Shown here piece by piece: positions 1 through 11,013 of a stretch of DNA of 64,000 nt (position 1 is the stretch's first letter; the number at the start of each line of letters is the position of its first letter). Location: contig NC_133289.1 of NCBI RefSeq assembly GCF_005239225.2, forward strand, positions 15,236,889 to 15,300,888, read 5' to 3'. This DNA is from Populus alba. Its lineage: Eukaryota > Streptophyta > Magnoliopsida > Malpighiales > Salicaceae. The position numbers and the translations under genes are program-made. The notes beneath the pieces were generated by a model. That model saw only the letters and a list, made by a program, of their open reading frames with translations. It was not told the DNA's origin and searched no databases.

Positions 1-275
1 ATGGTTTATCATTTTTCATGTATTTTTTTAACTTTATAACAAGTTTATAAAGCTCATTGAAACTTGATCCAAATTAAAAGGTCTATTAGGTTGATATACC
101 TAAAATCTTCAACAACAAAAAACCCTAAATAAAAAAAATGATTTATCATTTTTCATGTATTTTTGAACTTTATAACAAGTTTATAAAGCTTATTGAAACT
201 TAATCCAAATTAAAAAGTCTATTAGGCCGATATACCCAAAATCTTCAACAACAAAAAAAAAAACCCTTAACTTGG
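1..275. repeat. 137-bp direct tandem duplication (first copy cut by window edge)
   Basis: The block starting tttatcatttttcatgtatt at 5 recurs at 142, and the two copies stay in register through the shared stretch ending in cttcaacaacaaaaaa. The period is 137 bp with a few substitutions. No coding potential is seen, and more copies may lie left of the window. Confidence 0.85.
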
Positions 276-420
276 TTTTTCCTAAAACCCATTATAAAAA
301 TTGTTTTTCTATTCAATTTTAAGATTTAAGGTAAATGGACTCACAACGACTTGTTGCCTTGTGTATTAAGTAAGGTAGCAAGTTCCCTTAATTTTTTATA
401 CAATAAAAGTTTTTTAGTTT

Positions 421-725
421 AATATTCATTTATGTGAGTCTTGAGTATTAAAGTTCTAGTGTGTAATATTCAACAATGTCAAAACTAAGAATGTTATTTT
501 TCATTCTAATATTTATTAATGTCATAGTTATGAATATCGAGTATTTCTATGAAATATTCACCAAGACTAGACTTGAGAGTATTATTTTTAGTCCAATATT
601 CATTTACATCAAAGTTAAGGATATTAAGCTTTTTCAGTATAATATTCACCAAACCTAAAATTGAAAATATAATTTTTAATTCAACATTCACTAACACTAA
701 AGTTAGAAATATTGAGGTATCATAA
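421..725. repeat. Dimeric minisatellite, ~44-bp subunits in 87-88-bp higher-order units
   Basis: The word aatatt (or aacatt) followed by ca/ta starts at 421, 465, 508, 553, 595, 641 and 683, about 44 bp apart. Alternate copies resemble each other more than neighbours do: 465, 553 and 641 share a t-rich tail (ttatttttcattc, ttatttttagtcc, taatttttaattc), while 421, 508 and 595 share aatatt(c/t)att. The real unit is therefore an 87-88-bp dimer. Short open frames across it (476-658 + and 506-697 -) are by-products of the repeat. Confidence 0.75.
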
Positions 726-3060
726 AACAGGTGAACCTCATTGAGGCTCCTTTCATAGACTTTAGAACAACTAGGTTTGAACCACCAATAAAAGTTTAAC
801 TCACTGTAGTAAACTTGTTATTGCAATGTACATAAACCATTGGTAGATTAAACACAATAGACTATTAGAAATTTAAGACAATACCAATAATACAGCTTTT
901 TTTAGGTAAGATATTTTAAGGGGTGATATCTTTTCTCTAACATAACTAACCCTTTACCATCGATCTTTGTTGACTAATTAAGGTTTTTAGTGATTATAAT
1001 ACTAAGCAGGAACTTCTTTATAAAAATTAGACCTTCCTCCCCTCTCAAAACATTAAAAGAGACTCTTTTCCTGTATATTTACGAAAAGAGAACATGCCAC
1101 TACGATATAGGTGCAACATATTGAATTAGTTAAAACTAATTAATTGTCAAACTAAAGTTTTAATTAAAATTTAACAAAAAACATTGTGTCCCCATGACCT
1201 ATAATACTCTTCCTATAGATTATAATTCTCAAATTTAACAAACTCTTTTCCTTCTCTTATATAAACCTCCTCTTTAAAAGATATTCCTTAATTTTTCCAA
1301 CAATATGCACTCTTTTTTTTTTTTTTTTGGTATTCTTTTCGTCTCCCCATTCTCTTTTTTTCTTCTATAAATAATAAGTTGTAGATACATATTTTCTATT
1401 TCTTTTATTTAATAAAAAATACTATCTAAATTAGTTATATACTGGATCTTTCTTTTGTGTGTTTCTAAGTGGATCTAGATTATATATCTATATTTTCATA
1501 TGTGTATTATTTGTCTTCTTATTATTATAGGCTTGGTTCCCTACTTATTGGACTTTTAATCATTTTGGATAAAAAAGCAGTGATAGTTTCGAGTTGAATT
1601 TAAGATTTTGACGCAGTTAGGCATGTGTTAATATTTCTTAAACGAGACCTAGTAGTGTGACATGTTTTCAACTGATTAATATTGATTTAAACTCATTTTG
1701 GAACATATACAAAAATAAATAAACTAAAATAGAAGGGGAATCTTGAACAACGTTAAATATTGTTCACACTCTCACAATACATTAGGGCTTCTTTTATTTA
1801 TTTATTTTTTTCATTTTGGTCTCTTAATTCTTTTTTCATCTATTGAATCCTTTAATTGAAAAATTAATAGCCCATTGCTTTATATTTGTTGGTCAGGGAC
1901 AAAATTGAAAGAAAAGAGAACCAACTTAGAAAAAGTGTTGAAAATAGATGGTGTGATTAAAGTTGATTAGAAAAGTACAATTTAGTCTTTCAATTTCTAT
2001 AATTATATCTTTTTGGTCCTTTATCTTTTTCTAAATTCAATTTCAATAAAAAAAACTTCATTTTATTATTTTTCAATTCTCGAGTATGTTAAAGAGAGAG
2101 TATGTTTCACTGGATTTTGGCATTGAGAGAGAAAGTCATTACCTTCACATATCTAGTCAATAAATTGGTTCATCTTGGTATATATGAGTTCTATTTTATG
2201 AGAGTAACTTGATGGTGATTACTTAAAACCTCAATAATACCTAAAAAGTAGATCATAGTCGAGAAAGAAACATTTATTCCAGTTTGATTTCATATTTTAG
2301 AACCATTTCTTAGGTAGAGAAATTGGTTTCTATATGTTTTTGAGGGTGTTTGTTAGGTTTTTTATTTTTGTTAAAAAGGGTTACAAAATGAGTTTTTAGG
2401 GGAAAAATATCTGCTTTTATTTTCCAGCCACTACAGCGATGGTCGCAATCTGGGCATATAAACGACATGTTGTTTGAGATGATGAGTCATCTGATTATTT
2501 TTTTTAAAAAAAAAAAAGAGGTAGAGGATAGGTCGTCTGCCTCTCAAAAAGACAAGAAAAAAAAAATTATCAGACACAAACACATAAATTAAGGCTTTTT
2601 TTTTTTTGCATTTTTCTTATTCTTTTTTCTATGTAAAATAAATTTAAGAAAAAAAAAATTTATTAGACCTGATTTGGTCCTTGGCATAGATCATAATTTT
2701 GACAGGTTAAGACACAACATTTAAAGCTTTTTTTCATTTTGTTGTTGGATGCATCTTTCCCTCAATTTAAAAAAGAAAAATACAATTTAACTATTTGTTA
2801 TTATTTATTTAACTTAAAATAAGAAAATGCAGTTTCATCTCTTTTTATCATTTAGCTTAAAAAGTTATGTCTAATTGAGATCATGTTCATGTCCTGGATT
2901 GTAAAATTTATCAATTATTCCAAGTTGACTAGAGTCAATATAATATGACATGTTTTTAAGATTTCATTTTCAATTCCTTAATTTACTAGAACATTTAATC
3001 CAATTCATTGTCAATTAAGACTCAACCCAACCAATAAAAGAATTAATAGAATGAAAAGAG
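726..3060. other. AT-rich intergenic DNA, no gene seen
   Basis: No open frame resembles a protein family, and no RNA gene is recognised. There are poly-A/T tracts and, around 1980-2360, a diffuse dispersed repeat whose style (a statement-like gagagagaaa...tttgattt pattern) recurs near 14640-14960 and 27560-27960. Confidence 0.6.
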
Positions 3061-3067
3061 ATATATA

Positions 3068-3106
<39 letters not shown>
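3061..3106. repeat. (TA)n microsatellite
   Basis: A nearly pure alternating AT run with one phase slip near 3074. Confidence 0.97.
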
Positions 3107-3108
<2 letters not shown>

Positions 3109-3189
3109 CACTGATATAAAAAATTAAAAAAAAAATTATTTTAATATATTTTTAAATAAAAAATATTTTTTAAAAAAACTTTATACCAC

Positions 3190-3960
3190 ATTACTAGACA
3201 TAAACTATTTTCCTTTTGGAAAATAAATTACCGAAAAGTAAATTATTTTTTGATGTTTGGTAGTGTCATGGAGAATAAATTAAAAAATATTTTCCGGTGT
3301 TTGATTATGTCATGGAAAATGAGTTGAAAAATAACTTATTAATTTTTTTTTCAAGTTTATTAAAATAATAAGGAACAAATCTTACAAATTAAAAAGGTTG
3401 AATGATAATGAAATTGAACAAAAATCTAATTTCATAAATTATCTCAAATAAAATAAATAACAATCAAAATAATGGAAATCAAATCTAATAGATAAAAAAG
3501 TTGAAAGATGATGAAATTATAATAATAATAATTATTATATTTTCATAAATTATTTCAAATTAAATAAATAACAATCAAAAGAATAAGGATTAAATTTGAT
3601 AGATAAAAAAATTCAATTAAAAAAATAATAAGAAAAAAAACAAATAAAAATCATAAAAATAAGGATGAAAGTTAATATAAAAATAAAATTAAATCAAATT
3701 TTAATTGATAAAATTGAAAAAAAATTCAAAATAAAATATATAGTAATACAAATTTTGAAAACCAAATTTAATATAATTAGTAAATAATATGATATTTATA
3801 AATTTTTCACAATTTTTTAAAAATATTTTCTATCTAAAATAAAAGAAAAATACTTTACTAAAAACCAAATTAAAATTTTCTTTCAATACTTTTTACTGAT
3901 CAATTTTTTAATAATAAATAAATAATCATTTTCCATTAAACAAACTTGCATAGGCTGCCA
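3190..3960 (-). mobile_element. MITE-like element, degenerate copy of the family at 4266-5259
   Basis: The stretch from about 3200 (ttttggaaaataaattaccg) through gtttggtagtgtcatgg near 3252 matches the reverse complement of 5070-5230. The interior, with repeated ataaggaacaaat / gatgaaattg words, matches the reverse complement of 4640-5040. The right end is attaaacaaact near 3940. The ends are worn and no target duplication could be assigned. It has no coding capacity. Confidence 0.65.
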
Positions 3961-3984
3961 TTCATCTTTGCCTTTTCTATACTA

Positions 3985-4264
3985 AAAAGACATAAAAGAG
4001 AAGGACGAGGAAGGTGACCAGGCTGGAGAATGAGGGGCGAGGCAACACCGAAGAAGAGGGGTAGTATAGAGAAGTCCAAAAAAATCAGTGGTGATTTTCT
4101 ATTTTTTTTTCTTTTGAGATTAGGGTTTTAAATTGAATTCATTTTTTGTTTTAATGATTTGTCCTTTCCTAGAAAAAAATACAGAAGAGACTGGGGGACA
4201 AGGGAGGCGACCATGCTGTAAAAAGAGGGGAGAGACAACACCAAAAAAAAAAAAGGCTTGTTAA
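3985..4264. repeat. ~180-bp tandem duplication split by a MITE
   Basis: A purine-rich block (gaggggcgaggcaacacc near 4030) recurs as gaggggagagacaacacc near 4225. The sequence that follows copy 1 (aatcagtggtgattttcta near 4083) reappears at about 5274, after the MITE at 4266-5259. This shows that the MITE landed inside the second copy of an older tandem duplication. Confidence 0.6.
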
Positions 4265-4265
4265 A

Positions 4266-5259
4266 GGCCATGTTTGTTTCCTGAAAAGTAGTTTTCAGGA
4301 AACTATTTTCCAAACTTTTCTATGTTTGTTTGTTATTGAAAACGTTGGTCAACGAAAAACACTTTCCGGTCAATTTCAGTCAAAGAAAAATTTGACTTAG
4401 TTTTTAGGAAAGTGTTTTCCCTTTAGCAGTGTTTGTTTTCCGGAAAGTGGTTTCCAGGAAATCACTTTCCAAACTTTCTTGTGTTTGTTTAACAGTAGAA
4501 AAGTTGGTCAATGGAAAACACTATCTAGTAAAAGGAAAATTTGGCTTGATTTTCAAGAAAGTGTTTTCCTGAAAAATTTGGGGGGAAAACACTTTCCGGA
4601 AGTTGTGAAAAATTTAGAAATGTCATTATTTGCTGATTATATCAAATTTGATCCTTAAACTTTTGATTGCTATATATATTTTATTTTGAATATTTATTTT
4701 TCAATTTCATCTCTTAAAATTTTATTTTTATATTAACTTTGGTCATTATTTTTATAATTGTTATTTGCTTTTTCCTTATCATTTTTTTATTGAAATTTTT
4801 TATCTATCAAATTTGATCCTCATTCTTTTGCTTGTTACTTATTTTATTTGAAATAATTTATGAAATGTTGATTATTATTATTTTAATTTCTTCATCTTTC
4901 ATTTTTTTTTTAATTTTTTAGATTTGATCTCTATTATTTTGATTATTATTTATTTTATTTGAGATAATTTATGAAATTATATATATTTTTTTTCAATTTC
5001 ATTCTCATTCAACTTTTTAATTTATAAGATTTGTTCCTCATTATTTTAATAAACTTCAGAAAAATAAAATATTAATAAGTTATTTTCCAGCTCATTTTCT
5101 ATGACATAACCAAACACTGGAAAGTGTTTTCTAACTTATTTTCTATTACACTACCAAACATCGGAAAATACTTTTTTCGAAATTCACTTTTCCGGAATTC
5201 ACTTTCCCTGGAAATTCACTTTCCAAAAGAAAATTACTTTTCAGTAAACAAACGGGGTC
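4266..5259 (+). mobile_element. ~1-kb MITE with imperfect terminal inverted repeats
   Basis: The left end, ggccatgtttgtttcctgaa with aagtagttttc following, is mirrored by the reverse complement of the right end, gaccccgtttgtttactgaa with aagtaattttc following: a terminal inverted repeat of about 30 bp with a few mismatches. Subterminal DNA repeats the words ggaaagtg and gaaaacactttcc many times on both strands, so either end can fold on itself. The middle (4640-5050) is an AT-rich filler. A target duplication is not clear. No transposase is encoded, so it would depend on an enzyme from elsewhere. Confidence 0.75.
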
Positions 5260-7239
5260 TAGAGAATTCCACAAATCAGTGGTGATTATCTAGCTTTCCC
5301 TTTTGAAATCAAGGATGCAAATTGAATATTTTTTTTGTTTTAATGATTTTAATTTTTTGTTTTGGAATAATGGTGTGGAGAGAGAGTGTGCGTGTGGAGT
5401 TTTCAGCGGCTTTGACTAAATTAGGAATTACAAATTATGGATCAAAATGATGTAAGACCTAACATGATTTTTTTTATTTATTATTTTATAAATATCTTGC
5501 TTTAATTTTATGACTTATCCAACAATTGAATTTTACGAGAGTTTATTTTTAGTGATTTCTCTGATCACAACATTGGCAACTACCCTCGTCTTTCTTTTTA
5601 TTAATTATTTTCCAGCCTTTGCTAATTGTTTTCTTTACCTTTCATTGATGTAGAGGTTGTTGGAGTGCATTGGTGATTCAATGGTGGTAAAAATGTGGAA
5701 TCTTGATGTCTGGGTTGGTGTAGTGAGGATTTCGAGAGAGGGAACCTCTACTGAGTGAAACTTTGGGAAGTGATAATGGAGGAGGAGGTTATTCAGCTCT
5801 GATGGGCTTTTGGTAGGGTTAGTTAGATAATTGCTATTGTGCTAGTGATGGAGTGAAGGGCTGGTGGTGGTGGTAGTGGTGGAATATAGGAGTAGTGGAG
5901 GAGAAAGGAAGAGAAGGTGAGTTAGGAGAGTGGTGGGTTAGAGTGGTTTTTGTGTTAGGTGAAAGAAACCACAACAGAAGAGTGAATGAATGTGTTTGAG
6001 TTTTGAATTATGGGTTTTAATGGGAAAGACGTGTTCTCTTCTTGATCACTTGAGCTTTTTATTTAAATCAGTGAGCTGGAGAACGTTAATCCTAGGAATG
6101 CTACCTCTTTCCTCTCTCTTTTTCTGCCTGTACCAGTTAATCAACATATTATTATGGTTGGTGTTTAATTTTTTTGTTCATATAAATAAATAAATAATTA
6201 TTTAAGAAAAAACATAGTTATTAAACCCAATAAAATCTATGATTCGGATTGTGATTTTGGCCTGTTATCTTGGATTGAATTATTTCGGTTTACTATATAT
6301 AGGATTGTTGTCATCTTGAGCAAATATCTCGGTATTGAGTTGATGCCCGATTTTGCAAGCATATTTTTTATATATATAATATAATTAAATAAAAAATAGC
6401 TAAAAAAAATGTTATGATGCCAACCTTGTAATTATGTGGTCATGCAATCCAAAACATGTCTGATAGGAGTATGAACATAATGAAAAATCGTCTCAAAACA
6501 CTAATACTATTAGAATAAAAACCTCAACCCTATGAATATTAATTTAGAAATGAGAAGTATAAGAAAGATATCATAAAGTCAATCAACCCGCGATAAGTCA
6601 ATTTAGTTCGTTAAGTTAATTTTAGTTCATTATAAAATTAAAAAATACAAGAATTTTCTCACACAACTGAATAAACTCAGTAACAATAGTATTATAATCT
6701 TGACAATAGAAAACTCTAATGAATCTATCTTTTTTGTAGACTAAATTAGTTCACTTAAAAAAATTGATCCAAAATCTATATTAATAAACTTCAAAATATA
6801 GACCCAAACAAACTTTGAACCATAGCTAAAAACTAACTAATGAATTAAGTCTAAATAAGTGCGTTAAAATTTCTCTAAGTTGTTGAAACTTAAAAAGAAC
6901 CAAAATAAATAAAAACCAATTGAACTAAAATATTATAGTCTTTAGCTACCACATATATCCTAGGAAAAAAAAGAGAAGTAGCTGCCACTTATGTTTCCGT
7001 TTCAGCCTAGGAGAATTAATTGTAGAGTTTAATTAATGTCTTTGGTGGAAGGAAAAGTTAGTGCCCAAATATTTCCTATTCGTGCTGAAATTATACGCCC
7101 TTGGTAGCTAAGGAAACTATTTTAATTTGCTGCCAAATATTCCTCGTAATGGAATGAGAAATTGCTGCTATTTTCAAGGCCATATTATTGATGGATTGGA
7201 CCCTTTTCACACTTGAATCAAATGAGCTAGAATCTCCTT
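5260..7239. other. Intergenic DNA, no gene seen
   Basis: 5640-5960 is a G-rich, low-complexity stretch (ggtggtggtggtagtggtgg near 5860) without a sustained reading frame. Around 6225-6410 lies one copy of a dispersed repeat containing gagttgatgcccgattttgc; relatives lie near 8200, 15120, 15310 and 28430. Confidence 0.55.
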
Positions 7240-7242
7240 TTA

Positions 7243-7945
7243 GAGTGTGTTTGGTATTGCAATAGCTGTTATAGTTGTATTGCAATAGCTGTTATAGTTG
7301 TGGTTGTAGTTTGAAAAAAATTATTTTATAAAAAGTACTTTTAGTTGAGGTTGATTTGAAAAAATAGGTGTTTGGTTAAAACTGTGGTTGAAATTGAGAT
7401 TGAACAAAAATAGTTTAATGTGTTTGGTTAAGAATGCTTTTGAAATTGATGTTATAAAATAATTTTAAAAAATATATATTAATATTGATGATTTTTAATT
7501 TAAATATTGTGAATTTAACTATTGCTATTACATCATGAAATAAATCATACTTAATATAAAATATATTTTTTATTATTCCATAAAACCATCTACAATTCCA
7601 TTAACACACTAAAAAATTAGCGTATAATAAAATTAGATAAAATATTATCAGGTATAAAATTCACTCTAAACTAATTTTTTTTAAAAAAAAAATATTAAAA
7701 AAATTAACACACAAAAAAAAAAACACAGTGCAAGTGAACAGTGTACTAATGCACATTGTTCATGTTAATTGCACTGTTCATTGAACAGTGCAAAGCAACT
7801 TTCAGCTGCTTCTTTCAATCCTGCGTTAAAAACATAGAAATTAATGGGACCTATGAATAATAATAAGTGTTTTTTTCCTTTATCAAACATTTGGCTCTTG
7901 TGTTTTACTTTAAACATAATTTTTAATGCTTAAACAAACGGTCTC
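7243..7945. mobile_element. Tourist-like (PIF/Harbinger) MITE, 703 bp
   Basis: The element starts gagtgtgtttgg and ends aaacaaacggtctc, whose reverse complement is gagaccgtttgttt; these are terminal inverted repeats of about 14 bp. It is flanked by the trinucleotide TTA on both sides (7240-7242 and 7946-7948), the target duplication typical of PIF/Harbinger insertions. A 23-bp direct repeat lies just inside the left end (7255 and 7278). A perfect 12-bp inverted repeat with a 1-nt spacer lies at 7769-7793. It is non-coding and must be non-autonomous. Confidence 0.82.
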
Positions 7946-7948
7946 TTA

Positions 7949-10200
7949 ATACTCCAATGCATTTCCAAAATCATCACTGATCAAAACCTTTGTAACAAGC
8001 TTATTTACCGACTCTTTCAATGCTTTTCTCTTTGACCTTATAATTGGTTTTATTGGAACATCTAATGGATATTGTGTTTATGGATTGATATGCATTAGGT
8101 TATTAATTCTAATAGAATTTATAACTCGAGTCTTGAGTTTGATGGGTTAACTTATATTGATTGAGAATCAGCCTTTATAATTTTTTTTTTAGTTTGTTTT
8201 TTATAAGGTTATTACTATCTCAAACAAATATCCTCACATTGAGTTATTGCTCGATTTTGAAAGGAATTTTTTTTTTGTTATCATATAACTAAAAAAGAAT
8301 TTTAAAAAAACTATTAAACTCAATTTAGTTCATGACCCAATCATAAATCTTAGATCAATTTAATATTTTGGTTGATCTAATGTTTCACTATTTCAATATT
8401 TTTTAAAAAAGATGTCATTTTAATTTTTTTTAAAGTTAATTTATATTTTTACCTGTTATTTAAATTGACTTTAGACATGACAAATCGACTTTGTCAATTA
8501 AGACAACTTCCTTATAATTTAATTTGAAACTCGAACTTAATAAGGAATTAGATTGAAAAGTTTCAAAATTGATTTGTTAATGCAAAAACTTTTTGCATAA
8601 CCTGAATATTTTTTTTAATGTTAAAAAATATTTTAATATGATCAACAAAGGAACGAGGATCACTTATCTAGTTATGCACTAGATTGTGTGGATTAATGAA
8701 TATGACAAGGGAAATATAATAGCATCATAATCTGAAAAAAAAGAAACATGGAAAGTCTCCGATCATAGAAAAGAAACTTGCAGGAAATATGAAATTGAAA
8801 TCAATTTACGTGAAACAAAATGAAAAAAAAAGAGGAATTATTGCATAAAAAATTGAAATCAATTTACGTGAAACACTTTATTAGTAGCATAATTTATTGC
8901 ATAAAAAATAATGATAGTTAAAAAAAAATATGTTCTTTGTGGCTCTAGTGGCAACTTAGATTAAGGTTCTATTACTTCAAGAGAAGCTTGTAAAAATTCT
9001 AATGATTTGAATTAAAAAAAAAATCTAATTTTTTTATTCATGTATTTCTTTTTTATTTTGATGAAAACATATATTTTTTATTAGAATTTTCTTTTAAATA
9101 AAAATTTATTATGATTATAAAAGCAAGTTTCGTTTAAAAAAATTAAAAATAATAATTAATCATGAGATGATAATTTATGCACTTGTATAAATAGATATAA
9201 GAATAATAAATCTGAAAAACATATATAAGAAATTTACAATAACAAGTTTAAAAAATTGATATTATGTTTTTATTAAATATTAATGAGCATTTTGTTTTAA
9301 ATAAAACGTGTATATTAAGTTAATATATAATTATTCATAAAGTAATTGTTAATACAATCATAAAAGCTCTAATCTTCTTGAAATTATGATATAATTGAAT
9401 AATTATTTAAATATTATTTTGATAAATTTATTTAAATATGGTTTTATTACAAAATTTAAAACTAAATTAAAAAATAAAATAAAAAATTAAGGGTTAAACA
9501 AAGAAGAAGAAGAAGAAGAAGAAGCAGCTAGACATGCTTTGGTCTAAAAAGATGGACCAATGTGACTAGTTTTCTTTTCCTAGCTTTTTTTCCCCTATAC
9601 GAGCACTTAATTCTTTTAATAGAACGGATGACTTGTTGTTTGTCTTCTTCACCATTTAGCATCAAGATCAGTATGTTTGTAGTTGGAAAGTTATTGGCCA
9701 AACACTTTATCTATTTTTAATGTTTTTAGGTGATTTTTTTCCCTCTTCTCTAGATATCAAGGGATTAAATATTACAAAAATAAAGTTTGGTATTAAAATA
9801 TAAAATATAAAAAAATAAGGACCAAATAATATATAAATTAAAATTTTAGGAATTTAATTGAATTTCTTATGATTTCTGATTTTCTAAAAATGAAAAAGTA
9901 ATTATTATTTTTTTAAATTCAATCCTTTTCTTTCAATTTTTTTTAACAATAATATAATATTTTATCCCGTATTATCGATTTTTAATTTAACATCAAACAC
10001 TTTATATACATGAGGGGGAAATCTCAAAACATAAAATCATATTAAGATGAGATTTACAGAGAAATGAAGTTGGATAATCAAAATAAAAATAAAATACACA
10101 AAAGAAATGATAGTAAAACACTTCTATAATTATAATATATTGTTGCAATGGCAGTAGGTGAGTGCTGCTGATTACTATGATAGCAACAAGATGGCCTTTA
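7949..10200. other. AT-rich intergenic DNA upstream of 4CL, no gene seen
   Basis: 8190-8345 is another copy of the dispersed repeat with gagttattgctcgattttg. A 21-bp phrase (ttgaaatcaatttacgtgaaa) occurs at about 8792 and again at about 8850. A (GAA)n run lies at 9501-9524. There is no coding signal. Confidence 0.55.
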
Positions 10201-10304
10201 TTTTTCATTCAGCTAATTAAAAGTGATCCGATTGGGCATTGGAGTTCTGTCTTCCATGAAAAACGCCACTTGCCAGCGCACCCATATCACCTACGAGACC
10301 CCTC

Positions 10305-10311
10305 ACCAACC
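10305..10311 (+). promoter_or_regulatory. AC-II-type element ACCAACC, distal 4CL promoter
   Basis: An exact ACCAACC lies about 700 bp upstream of the 4CL start, in a C-rich patch (10262-10315) that stands out from the AT-rich surroundings. AC elements bind R2R3-MYB factors in phenylpropanoid promoters. The site is far from the start codon, so its function is only suggested. Confidence 0.4.
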
Positions 10312-10884
10312 CCCATTTTTATACTAATATTTTAAAGAGTCCAAGTTAGGTGGTAACAATCATCAAAACAACCTCAAAATCTTACCCTAAAGCAGAATTT
10401 CTTGTTTTTTTTTTTCTTCCGAAAAAACCAGCATATTTTGAAAAAATATTAGCTAACTAGTTTATATAGAGACGTTTCTTAAACTGTCTTGCATAGAATA
10501 AAAATACTCCCAAGACAGTTGGCCGCAAATTCGTTGGAACAACCCCAAATCAACACTCCTGTAATAGGTGTCCCGATGTCAAAGGTGCCGAGCTACATTT
10601 GGGACCCCAAGAAGATGTGGTAATAACAACATCATGCATTACCATCACCATACTAAGAAAATTATTTAGAGTAATCTTAAGGTAAAGTGAAAGATTTTGG
10701 TTTGGTGATAATTAACGTTTTCGTATCCCCAAGAAATGTCCTTGTGCGTAATTAAGAGACTGTTTAAGAAATGCCCTTGTTAGTTTTTAGCTTCAATTAA
10801 GACCTCTTTGCTTGGATTTGCGTTGGTGACAAGAAAATAGCAAAATCCCCAGAAACTCCTCCTCACCGGCTCCCCTCTACCATC

Positions 10885-10958
10885 ACCTACTTGTATATTA
10901 CCTCAACCAGAAATCAAACCAAGTCCAAGCCAGGGAAGCAAGTAACCATACACCTACC
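10885..10958 (+). promoter_or_regulatory. Probable core promoter and leader of 4CL with AC-type elements
   Basis: ACCTACT (10885-10891) sits directly before a TATA-like tatatta at 10894-10900, and an exact AC-I ACCTACC is at 10952-10958. With this TATA the transcript would start near 10925-10930 and have a leader of about 85 nt, which places the second AC element in the leader. The arrangement fits MYB-controlled phenylpropanoid genes. The start site is inferred, not seen. Confidence 0.45.
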
Positions 10959-11013
10959 TTCTCCTTTGCTTCCCAAAGATCATTCTCTCTTTCATTCTCT
11001 GTTCCAGACAACA

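Noticed and set aside
4128..4313. 61-codon - strand frame
   Set aside because: It spans the junction between a repeat and a MITE end; no protein would be expected.
10891..11013. N-terminal extension of 4CL by 41 codons
   Set aside because: It would need a TTG start. The ATG at 11014 has a strong context and gives the normal N-terminus; the upstream part includes promoter/leader signals.
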